Source: Chelativorans sp. AA-79 (lineage in GTDB: Bacteria; Pseudomonadota; Alphaproteobacteria; Rhizobiales; Rhizobiaceae). From it: a DNA stretch of 64,000 nucleotides. Made by a program: the position numbers and the translations under genes. Positions within the stretch are counted from its first letter, which is position 1; the number at the start of each line of letters is the position of its first letter. Shown piece by piece: positions 8,417 through 15,866 of the stretch. The stretch lies in NCBI RefSeq assembly GCF_029457495.1, contig NZ_CP120361.1:4480001-4544000 (forward strand), read 5' to 3'. The notes under the pieces were generated by a model. The model was not told the origin of the DNA, searched no databases, and saw nothing but the letters and a program-made list of their open reading frames with translations.

Positions 8417-9316
8417 ATGTCAAAAGCCTTTCGCGATGCGCTCACCGGCATCTCGGGCATTCTTGTAACCCCTTACGATGAGAATGGAGAGGTTGCCCCC
8501 GCCAGGCTTGCACCCATCGTCGACAAGGTCGTCGGCGCGGGCGTCCACATGCCGGTCGTCAATGGCAATACGGGCGAATTCTACGCCCTCACGATCGACG
8601 AGGCGTGCATCATGGCCAAGGCGGTCGTGGAGCTCGTCGATGGCCGCGCGCCCGTCCTGGGCGGTGTCGGCCGCGGGGTTCGCGATGCCTGCCGGCTTGC
8701 CGGCGAGTCGGTCAAGGCCGGCGTCTCGGGCCTCATGATCCACCAGCCGCCCGACCCCTTTGCCGCCCCGCGAGGGATCGTCGACTACGTCAAGGCCGTC
8801 GCGGATGTGGCCGAGGACACGCCCATTGTCCTTTATCTGCGCAACGATGCCATCGGCACGGCGACGATTGCCGAACTGTGCGCGATCGAGACGGTCGCGG
8901 GCGTTAAATGGGCAACGCCCAATCCGTTGAAACTGGCCGAGGCGATCGAGGCTTCGCGGCCCGGCGTGGTATGGGTCGGCGGCCTCGCCGAGGTCTGGGC
9001 CCCGGTCTTCTACGCGGTCGGCGCGCGCGGGTTTACCTCGGGGCTGATCAACATATGGCCTGAACGTTCGGTGGCGATCCACAACGCGCTCGAAGCCGGC
9101 GACTACACTCGGGCCCGTGAGCTGATCGGCGAGATGAAACCCTTCGAGGCGATCCGCGCCGAAGAGCTCAACGGCACCAATGTGACCGGCGTCAAGGCAG
9201 CGCTGCGGGCACTCGGGCACGACTGCGGCGCCACCCGCCCGCCTTCGGCCTGGCCCCTCAGCGCCTCCCAGGAAGAACGGCTTCGGGCCTTCATGAGGGC
9301 CAGCAATCTCTTGTGA
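8417..9316 (+). CDS. DapA/NAL-family aldolase or dehydratase for 2-keto-3-deoxy acids
   Basis: A 299-residue TIM-barrel class I lyase. It shows NGNTGEF (the substrate carboxylate loop of the GTTGE type), a Tyr in LYLRND and the Schiff-base Lys in GVKWATPNP. Start 8417 is chosen for GAGGAG just upstream. It is the last gene of the plus-strand operon, 45 bases after the dehydratase. The expected role is retro-aldol cleavage or dehydration of a 2-keto-3-deoxy sugar acid, as for KDG aldolase or 5-keto-4-deoxyglucarate dehydratase. Biosynthetic dihydrodipicolinate synthase is unlikely in this context. Confidence 0.85.
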   Translation: MSKAFRDALTGISGILVTPYDENGEVAPARLAPIVDKVVGAGVHMPVVNGNTGEFYALTIDEACIMAKAVVELVDGRAPVLGGVGRGVRDACRLAGESVKAGVSGLMIHQPPDPFAAPRGIVDYVKAVADVAEDTPIVLYLRNDAIGTATIAELCAIETVAGVKWATPNPLKLAEAIEASRPGVVWVGGLAEVWAPVFYAVGARGFTSGLINIWPERSVAIHNALEAGDYTRARELIGEMKPFEAIRAEELNGTNVTGVKAALRALGHDCGATRPPSAWPLSASQEERLRAFMRASNLL

Positions 9317-9337
9317 GTTCCACAGGCATTCGGCGAT

Positions 9338-9946
9338 CTACACGATCGCCGGCTGCGGAGGGGCCATCGAGAACATCTCGATCACCTCGGCATAGTCGCG
9401 ATAACCGCAGCGGGCGATCGTTCGGGCGGCGGCAGCGTCGAACAAACCGCTTCGAAGATACCGGTCGTCGATATGGACGCCCACCACCTGCCCGATCGTG
9501 AACCATCGTCCGGTGGGGCGGCCTGCGAGATCCAGCAGGTCGATCGATTGGGTGATCTTGCACTCCAGGGCGGCCGGGCTTTCGCCCACGCGCGGCGGCT
9601 TGACGAGGCGGGACGGCACGGGCGTGAGGCCGCTCATTTCGAATTCGCTGTGACCATGCGGCACGCGCGCGGAGGTGAGGTTCATCGCCTCGGCAAGCGG
9701 CCGCGTCGCCAGGTTGACGACGAACTCGCCGGTGGCGCGCACGTTGGTCACGCTGTCCTTTACGCCCTCGCTGGAGAAGCCCACCATGGGCGGGTTGCCG
9801 GCGAGCGCGTTGAAGAAGCTGTACGGCGCAAGGTTCAGCCTCCCGTCAGCATCGATCGAGGAGATCCAGCCGATCGGACGGGGTGCCACGATCGCCTTGA
9901 ATGGATCATGCGGCAGGCCGTGCCCGTCCTTCGGTTCATAAAACAT
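9338..9946 (-). CDS. Flavin reductase-like FMN-binding protein
   Basis: A 202-residue split-barrel flavoprotein of the flavin reductase-like family. The signature PRPIGWISSIDADGRLNLAPYS (about residues 22-43) is followed by FNALAGNPPMVGFSS, the FMN phosphate region. The ATG at 9946 follows GGAAAGGA; the ATG at 9964 does not. It is the last gene of the minus-strand TTT/LeuCD operon, 39 bases after the hydroxyacid dehydrogenase. The role could be flavin supply to an oxygenase or direct reduction of a substrate, but no partner oxygenase is in the window. Confidence 0.82.
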   Translation of the reverse strand: MFYEPKDGHGLPHDPFKAIVAPRPIGWISSIDADGRLNLAPYSFFNALAGNPPMVGFSSEGVKDSVTNVRATGEFVVNLATRPLAEAMNLTSARVPHGHSEFEMSGLTPVPSRLVKPPRVGESPAALECKITQSIDLLDLAGRPTGRWFTIGQVVGVHIDDRYLRSGLFDAAAARTIARCGYRDYAEVIEMFSMAPPQPAIV

Positions 9947-9985
9947 GCTTTTTCCTTTCCACAAGCACTCTCAAAAGGCTTCGCC

Positions 9986-10897
9986 TCACCTGATCTCGCC
10001 GGCGAAGAACGCGCCGATCGCCTCATCAAGCATCTCCGCCATCGCTGCACGCGTCTCCCGTGTCACGGCGGCATAGTGCGGCTGGAGGACAACGTTGTCG
10101 AATGCGAAGAAAGCGGGATCGATGTCCGGCTCGGATTCAAACACGTCGAGGCCCGCACCGGCAATCGCGCCTCGCGCAAGCGCCTCTATAAGCGCCTTCT
10201 CGTCCACCACGCTGCCGCGCGAAACGTTGATCAGGATGCCGTCCGGCCCGAGAGCCCGCAGCACGGCGGCATTGACGAGATGGTGCGTCGCCTTGCCTCC
10301 CGGGCAGCTTAGAACCAGAAAGTCGACGGTGCGGGCGAGACCTTCGGCCGCGGGGTCGTAGGGATACGGGACCTCAGGTTTCGGGCGCGGGCCGGAATAG
10401 CGCACCTTCATGCCGATTCCCGTGGCGCGCCGCGCGATCGCGGCGCCGATCTTGCCCAAGCCGACGATGCCCATCGTTCGCGAATGGACGCGGCGCGAGG
10501 GCGTCATCCGCTCCGCGCCCCAGCGACCGGCGCGCATGAAGCGATCTGCCTCAGCGATCCGGCGCGCCGTAGCGTAGACAAGCGCGACAGCGAAATCGGC
10601 TGTGTCTTCCGTCACGATGTCGGGCGTGTTTCGTATCGAGATCCCCCTGCGGGCCGCCGCCTCGAGGTCGATAGACTCCAGCCCGGTTCCATTGCAGGCG
10701 ATGAGCTCCAGGTCCGGAAGCCCGTCCATCAGCGCCGCGTCGGCGCCGGCGACACTGGTCGTCACGGCGACCCGAAAACCCGGCAGGCGCCGCGCCGGTG
10801 AGGGCCTGTCGCGCACGAGATCGAAGCGGAGAGACAACCGCGCCTCGAGTTCGGGCGGTATGGGGGCGACGAGGAGGAGTTTGGGTCTAGCCACCAT
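9986..10897 (-). CDS. D-2-hydroxyacid dehydrogenase (hydroxypyruvate/glyoxylate reductase-like)
   Basis: A 303-residue NAD(P)-dependent dehydrogenase. It has the Rossmann motif GIVGLGKIGAAIARR (about residues 143-157) and the catalytic set Arg in NVSRGSVVDE, Glu in DVFESEP and His in LQPHYAAVT. It overlaps the end of tctA by 11 bases, so it is translated with the operon. It probably interconverts a 2-keto acid and a D-2-hydroxy acid produced or consumed by the neighbouring LeuCD-like hydro-lyase. The natural substrate cannot be inferred more precisely. Confidence 0.87.
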   Translation of the reverse strand: MVARPKLLLVAPIPPELEARLSLRFDLVRDRPSPARRLPGFRVAVTTSVAGADAALMDGLPDLELIACNGTGLESIDLEAAARRGISIRNTPDIVTEDTADFAVALVYATARRIAEADRFMRAGRWGAERMTPSRRVHSRTMGIVGLGKIGAAIARRATGIGMKVRYSGPRPKPEVPYPYDPAAEGLARTVDFLVLSCPGGKATHHLVNAAVLRALGPDGILINVSRGSVVDEKALIEALARGAIAGAGLDVFESEPDIDPAFFAFDNVVLQPHYAAVTRETRAAMAEMLDEAIGAFFAGEIR

Positions 10898-12416
10898 GCG
10901 ACGCCTCCTCCGCCTGCAGGATGCGGCGCTGGCGTGCCTCGCGGAAAACGCTGCGGATGGACAGGATGAGCATGAGCGCCGTGATCGCCAGAAGCGTGGC
11001 GCTGATCGGGCGCTCCCAGAAGATGGCGAAATCTCCCCGCGACATCAGGAGTGCGCGTTTCAGATGCTCCTCCATCATCGGCCCGAGGATGAAGCCGAGC
11101 AGAAGGGGTGCCGGCGGATAACCGAATTTCTGCATCGCATAGCCGATCACGCCGAAGATGATGACGACATAAATATCGAACACCTCGTTCGAGACGGAAT
11201 AGACGCCAATGCAGATAAAGAACAGCATTACCGGGTAGAGGATGTTGTAGGGAATCGAAAGGAGCCGCACCCAAAGACCGATCAGCGGAATGTTGAGCAC
11301 GAGGAGCAGAATGTTGCCGATCCAGAAGCTCGCCACAAGGCCCCAGAACATGACCGGCTGCTCCACGAGAAAGCGCGGCCCCGGCGTTATGCCGTGGATC
11401 ATCATCGCACCGAGCAGGAAGGCCATCAGCGCGTCGCCGGGGATGCCGAGGCTCAAGGTCGGGATGAAAGCCGATTGCACGGCGGAATTGTTGGCGGCCT
11501 CGGGCGCTGCGATGCCCTCGATCGCCCCCCGGCCGAAGCGGGAAGGATCCTTGGCCACGCGTTTCTCCACCGCATAGGCCAGAAAGGTGGCGATCGTGGC
11601 GCCTGAGCCGGGAAGCGCCCCGATGCCTGAACCGATCATCGTGCCGCGCAGGGTGGGCCAGATGACGGCCCGCGCCTCGTTGCGGCTGGGAAGCATCGAG
11701 GAGAAGGTGATGGTCTTCGGGTCCACATGCACATTGTGCCGGCTGCCGACACTCGCCAGGACCTCGGCGACGCCGAACAGGCCCATGGCGATCGCGACGA
11801 GGCTCAGCCCGTCTGAGAGTTCCAACAGCCCGAAGGTGAAACGCAGCGCTCCGGTATTGATGTCGATGCCTATGGTCCCGAGCGCCAGCCCGACCACCAC
11901 CATGGCCAGCCCCTTGAGCGGCGAACCACGCGAGATGGTGGAGGCGACGATCAAGCCGAGCAGCATGATCATGAAATACTCGGCGGAGGAGAAGCGCAGC
12001 GCGAATCGTGCGATGAGCGGGGTGAAGAGCATCATCAGCACGATGGCGATCGAGCCGCCGACAAAGGATGTGATGGTGGTCACGAGCAGGGCGACTCCCG
12101 CCCTGCCCTGCTTGGCCATGGGATAACCGTCGATACACGTGACGGCCGCCGTCACCGTGCCCGGCACATTGAGCAGAATGGAAGCCGTGGAGCTTCCGTA
12201 TTGAGCGCCGTAGAAGATGCCGGCGAGCATGATCAGCGCCACGGTTGGGTCGAGATAGAAGGTGATGGGCAGGCACAGCGCCACGGCCGCCATCGCCCCC
12301 ACCCCCGGCAGCACGCCGACGAAGGTGCCGATCGTGACTCCGAGAAAGCAGAAGGCGAGGGCGTCGAGCGAGAGGGCCCGCTCAAAGCCGAGCGCGATGT
12401 TGGAGAACAGATCCAT
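10887..12416 (-). CDS. TTT large membrane subunit TctA, system 2
   Basis: A 509-residue TctA with GVTIGTFVGVLPGVGAMAAV near the N terminus, the central GIGALPGSGATIATFL loop, and APEAANNSAVQSAFIPTLSLGIPGD. I chose the ATG at 12416, with AGGGA upstream and 5 bases after tctB, over a GTG at 12431 that overlaps tctB. It translocates the substrate delivered by the receptor encoded at 14724-15689. It is clearly diverged from the TctA of system 1, so this is not a recent tandem copy. Confidence 0.9.
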   Translation of the reverse strand: MDLFSNIALGFERALSLDALAFCFLGVTIGTFVGVLPGVGAMAAVALCLPITFYLDPTVALIMLAGIFYGAQYGSSTASILLNVPGTVTAAVTCIDGYPMAKQGRAGVALLVTTITSFVGGSIAIVLMMLFTPLIARFALRFSSAEYFMIMLLGLIVASTISRGSPLKGLAMVVVGLALGTIGIDINTGALRFTFGLLELSDGLSLVAIAMGLFGVAEVLASVGSRHNVHVDPKTITFSSMLPSRNEARAVIWPTLRGTMIGSGIGALPGSGATIATFLAYAVEKRVAKDPSRFGRGAIEGIAAPEAANNSAVQSAFIPTLSLGIPGDALMAFLLGAMMIHGITPGPRFLVEQPVMFWGLVASFWIGNILLLVLNIPLIGLWVRLLSIPYNILYPVMLFFICIGVYSVSNEVFDIYVVIIFGVIGYAMQKFGYPPAPLLLGFILGPMMEEHLKRALLMSRGDFAIFWERPISATLLAITALMLILSIRSVFREARQRRILQAEEASHGG

Positions 12417-12421
12417 CGTCC

Positions 12422-12883
12422 CTAGCCCCACCAGAACGGATGAAGAGGAAGGCGGAAGCCCTTCAGGAAGACGAGATAGGCGATGATCGACACTGCCACG
12501 GCCGTCGCGAGCGCCCGTCGCAAGCGCATCGTGCTGTCCCCGAATGCGCTGACGAGCACCAGGACGAAGGCGGCCGGAACAAGGCCCATGCGGTCCACCA
12601 TCAAGGCGAAGGCCACGAGGCCGGCAAGGATCGCCACAAAGGATCGCACCGGAACACTCGGCGACTCGGCGCTGCCGTGCAGCGCCTCCGGGATCAGCGC
12701 TACGGCAAGCAGCAGGAGGATGACACCGAGCACGACGGGCAGGAAGCCGGGGCCCATCCGGCTGAGATGGCCGATCGGATAGCCGGACCCTCCCCAGACC
12801 AGAAACAGGCCGAGCAGGAAGAGGACGCCTGCCCCAACAATCTCCCAGCGGTTGAATCGGCCTGCGGGTGGAAGGCGGCTCAT
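12422..12883 (-). CDS. TTT small membrane subunit TctB, system 2
   Basis: A 153-residue membrane protein with four predicted segments. The ATG at 12883 overlaps the stop of the LeuD-like gene (ATGA), and GGAGG is 7 bases upstream, indicating translational coupling. The conserved GYPIGHLSRMGPGFLPV stretch after the first membrane segment is typical of TctB. Confidence 0.82.
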   Translation of the reverse strand: MSRLPPAGRFNRWEIVGAGVLFLLGLFLVWGGSGYPIGHLSRMGPGFLPVVLGVILLLLAVALIPEALHGSAESPSVPVRSFVAILAGLVAFALMVDRMGLVPAAFVLVLVSAFGDSTMRLRRALATAVAVSIIAYLVFLKGFRLPLHPFWWG

Positions 12884-13398
12884 CTCAACGCCTCCCCGGC
12901 CAGGCGGGCCCTCAGCGCCGGCGCCAGCCCGCCCGCGCGCCATACCTCGATCATGCGCGGCGCAAGCGGGCGGTAGCTCAGCGTCTTTCGAGTTCTCAGG
13001 TTGCGCACAGCACCATGGGCGAGGTCGGTTTCCACGGTATCTCCCTCCTCGATGATCGAGGTGATGCCGGGACAGGGGATGACGGGCAGGCCGGCGTTGA
13101 GCGCCTTGCGGATGAAGGCGGAATCGCAGCTTTCCACCAGCGCGGCGGCAATGCCCGACTCCTTCATGGCCACGGCGGCATGGGGGTGGCTGTGGTGGCC
13201 GAAATTGCGGCCGGCAACGACGATGTCTCCTTCTTGCACCCGCCGCGGAAAGTCAGGGACGATGGTGGCGAAGCACATCGCCTTGAGCGCGGGAATGTCG
13301 AAGGTGCCGAGGTCCGGCACCTTGGAATACTGGATAATGCCGTCGTCGGCGCTGATGTTGTCGCCGAACTTCCAGGCGCGGCCCGTGATCAACGTCAT
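12880..13398 (-). CDS. Aconitase-family small (swivel) subunit, LeuD-like
   Basis: A 172-residue swivel-domain subunit of an isopropylmalate dehydratase-like hydro-lyase. It shows GDNISADDGI near the N terminus and the substrate-binding GRNFGHHSHPHAAVAMK loop, where LeuD normally has GSSRExA. Here it is GHHSHPHA, so substrate recognition differs from leucine biosynthesis. The start overlaps the large-subunit stop by ATGA. It works with the product of 13395-14669. Lying between TTT transporter genes, it most likely hydrates or dehydrates an imported di- or tricarboxylate. Confidence 0.85.
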   Translation of the reverse strand: MTLITGRAWKFGDNISADDGIIQYSKVPDLGTFDIPALKAMCFATIVPDFPRRVQEGDIVVAGRNFGHHSHPHAAVAMKESGIAAALVESCDSAFIRKALNAGLPVIPCPGITSIIEEGDTVETDLAHGAVRNLRTRKTLSYRPLAPRMIEVWRAGGLAPALRARLAGEALR

Positions 13399-14669
13399 TG
13401 GACGATCTCCGCGAGCATCTCGCGCGGATCGGCAATCCGCCCCGCCACCGCGGAGGCGGCGACGACATAGGGACCGGCGAGATAGGACAGCGATTCGCGG
13501 CTCCCGTTGCGGCCGCGATAGTTCATCTGGTGGGTGGAGAGGGAGACCTCGCCCGGATTGAGAAAGCCTTCATAGCCCCAGCAGGTGGTGCAGCCGGGCG
13601 CAAGCACCGTGGCACCAGCCTCCATGAATATCTCCAACAGACCCTCGCGCGCGGCAGCAGCATAGACTTCGCGGCTGCCGGGCGTAATGTAGAAAGTGAC
13701 GTGCGGGGCCACCCGATTGCCCTTCAGGACCGCCGCCGCCGCGCGCAGATCGTCCAACCGGCTATTGGCGCAGGAGCCGATCGCGGCCTGGTCGATCTTC
13801 AGCCCCGCGGGCTCCTTGACCGGCACGACCTGGTGCAACTCAGGCGGGACAGTCACCATGGGCGAAAGGCCGGACAGGTCGTATGTCGCCTCGAAAGCAT
13901 ATTCGGCACCCTCGTCGCTCTCGAAGAGATGGATCGGCTCTCCGTTCGCCCGTTCCGCCGCATAGGCAAGGGCGAGTTCATCGACCGGCATGAGCGCGGT
14001 GTCGGCACCGGCATGATAAGAGCAGGCAAGGATCGACTGCCGCTCGTCGAGGCTCAGTGTCTGGATTGCCGGGCCGCAATATTCGATGCACGACTGGGAG
14101 AGACGGTCTCCCTGGGCGAAGTCCCGGATGATGGTCTGCACGAGATCGCGCGCCAGAACCCCGAAGGGCAGGCTGCCCTCCAGCCGCATTCTCACGGGTT
14201 TCGGCACCATCATCCAGTTCTCGTCTGTGAGCTGCGTGACGACCACCTCCGACGAGACTGGGACGTTGAGTGCGCCGACGACTCCTATGCTGGCGATATT
14301 CGGCTCGTCGGAAAAGACGAGCATGCCGGGCCTTGCAAAGCCGTTCTCCGTCAGGACAAGATGGCGCAATCCGCTCCCGGGACCATAGAAACGCGCCCCG
14401 TTCCGCATCGCGAAGTCCTTCATTTCGCGATGGGTCTGGTAGTAGGCCGTGCCCATTCCCGCCGAAGTGGTGTGGTCGACGACCATGATCACCTTTTCGG
14501 GCCGCGCGAGCCGGCTGACGCCGGCTTGCTCCATTATGCGCTTGCGCGCCGGCCACGCGATCTCCTGGCAACAGGTGTAGTCGGGAGAGACGTTGACGTA
14601 TTCTCCCGGCTCGACGCTTTCGCGTCCCGCTGCGCGCGCGATGATCTTCTGCGTGACGGTCTGTTTCAT
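13395..14669 (-). CDS. Aconitase-family large subunit, LeuC/homoaconitase-like
   Basis: A 424-residue catalytic subunit with a [4Fe-4S] cluster. The cysteines are in AIGSCANSR (about residue 290) and APGCTTCWGY (CxxC, about residues 350-353). It also has VVDHTTSAGMGTAYYQTHR near the N terminus, and QMNYRGRNGS, the active-site Arg region. The start at 14669 matches the family N terminus (MKQTVTQKIIARAAGRE); an extension to 14711 would add 14 unconserved residues and no start has a strong ribosome site. It pairs with the LeuD-like subunit. Context between TTT genes argues for catabolism of an imported hydroxy-dicarboxylate such as a malate homologue, not leucine synthesis. Confidence 0.86.
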   Translation of the reverse strand: MKQTVTQKIIARAAGRESVEPGEYVNVSPDYTCCQEIAWPARKRIMEQAGVSRLARPEKVIMVVDHTTSAGMGTAYYQTHREMKDFAMRNGARFYGPGSGLRHLVLTENGFARPGMLVFSDEPNIASIGVVGALNVPVSSEVVVTQLTDENWMMVPKPVRMRLEGSLPFGVLARDLVQTIIRDFAQGDRLSQSCIEYCGPAIQTLSLDERQSILACSYHAGADTALMPVDELALAYAAERANGEPIHLFESDEGAEYAFEATYDLSGLSPMVTVPPELHQVVPVKEPAGLKIDQAAIGSCANSRLDDLRAAAAVLKGNRVAPHVTFYITPGSREVYAAAAREGLLEIFMEAGATVLAPGCTTCWGYEGFLNPGEVSLSTHQMNYRGRNGSRESLSYLAGPYVVAASAVAGRIADPREMLAEIVQ

Positions 14670-14723
14670 GAAAAGCCCAAGTCTGTCGGAGGCAAGCGGC
14701 GCCTGCAGCATCGCTTCGACCGC

Positions 14724-15689
14724 TCAATCGGCGCGCATATCCGCCGTGTCGATGAGCTCCAGCATGCGCTTCGCGTCGGCAGCCAGATAGTCCGTGAACT
14801 CGCTCGAGGGCTTGTAGAAGATCTGCACACCCTGATTCGTCAGCCGTTCGCGAACATCTTCCTCCTGGAGTGTCTTCGCAATGGCTTCATCAAGCTTCGC
14901 GATCACGTCGGGAGGTGTTCCGGCAGGAGCGGAAATGCCGTACCAGGTGCTCATCTGGAAGCCCTCATAGCCGAGCTCCTCCATTGTAGGGACGTCCGGA
15001 ATCTGATCGGAGCGCTCGCTCGCCGCCACACCCAGCGGGCGGAGCTGCCCTTCCTGGATATACTGGAGGAGCGGCGCGACATTGAGAAACGCCATGTCCA
15101 CATTGCCGGCCAGGAGGTCCACCACCGCCGGCGCGGCCCCGCCGTAAGGGATGTGCGTCAGCTCGGTCCCCGTAACCTGCTGGAAGAGAACGGCCGCGAA
15201 CTGCGGAAGACTGCCGACACCCACTGAGGCGAAGGAGATGGCCTCCGGCGCTTCCTTGGCCTTGGCGATGAGATCATCGATCGTCTCCATGCCGGAAGAC
15301 GCATTGACCACCAGCACGTTTGGCACGTTCGCGACCATGCTCACGGGCGCGAAGTCCTCGATCCCGTCATAGTTGGTCGTCATCAGCGCCGGGGTGATGA
15401 CATGGCTCGGCGATCCTCCGATGAAAAGCGTGTAACCATCCGGATCCGACTGCGCCACATGCGTGGCGGCGATCGCCGTGCCCGCACCGGGCCTGTTTTC
15501 CACCACCACCGGCTGACCGAGTATGTCGCCCATCCCTTCGGCGATGGTACGCCCGATCAGATCCGCCGGTCCTCCCGCCGAGTAGGGGTTGACCAGTGTG
15601 ACGGGACGGGACGGAAAATCCTGCGCGCCCGCGGCACCCGCCAGACAGGTCAGGCCGACGGCCGCAAAAGCGACTGCGAACTTCTTCAT
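14724..15689 (-). CDS. TTT periplasmic receptor (Bug/TctC family), system 2
   Basis: A 321-residue Bug receptor. A signal peptide runs through about residue 22 (AGAAGAQ) and the mature sequence begins DFPSRPVTLVNPYSAGGPAD, with the ligand-binding Gly-rich loop. AAGAGGAGGAGC precedes the ATG. It is the first gene of the minus-strand operon running down to 9338, and a promoter-like sequence lies about 90 bases upstream. It captures the substrate for TctAB of the same operon. Confidence 0.9.
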   Translation of the reverse strand: MKKFAVAFAAVGLTCLAGAAGAQDFPSRPVTLVNPYSAGGPADLIGRTIAEGMGDILGQPVVVENRPGAGTAIAATHVAQSDPDGYTLFIGGSPSHVITPALMTTNYDGIEDFAPVSMVANVPNVLVVNASSGMETIDDLIAKAKEAPEAISFASVGVGSLPQFAAVLFQQVTGTELTHIPYGGAAPAVVDLLAGNVDMAFLNVAPLLQYIQEGQLRPLGVAASERSDQIPDVPTMEELGYEGFQMSTWYGISAPAGTPPDVIAKLDEAIAKTLQEEDVRERLTNQGVQIFYKPSSEFTDYLAADAKRMLELIDTADMRAD

Positions 15690-15779
15690 CTTGCTCCTCC
15701 TCTTCCGGATCCTTGCGGATCCGGTCTCCTCATCGACATCCAGACGCGAACACCACCCCCGCGACAGTTCGTTATTAAT

Positions 15780-15809
15780 TTTATAGGCTAGTTTAATGTA
15801 CTTTGTAAA
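15780..15809 (-). promoter_or_regulatory. Putative promoter of TTT system 2 operon
   Basis: Reading the minus strand, TTTACA is followed after 18 bases by TATAAA (or TTACAA with 17). This is the most A+T-rich stretch between the two minus-strand transcription units and lies about 90 bases before the receptor gene. Confidence 0.45.
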
Positions 15810-15866
15810 CTGCGGGATAAGGCGTCGAGGAATCGCGAGGCGAAGCTTTCCCGCTGCCCGGATCGC

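Noticed and set aside
12880..14669. LeuCD for leucine biosynthesis
   Set aside because: The genes are embedded in a transporter operon and the small-subunit substrate loop differs from biosynthetic LeuD.
13398..15227. Long open frame on the plus strand opposite the LeuC-like gene
   Set aside because: It is a high-GC antisense shadow with no family motifs and low-complexity His/Arg-rich translation; the minus-strand genes have clear catalytic motifs.
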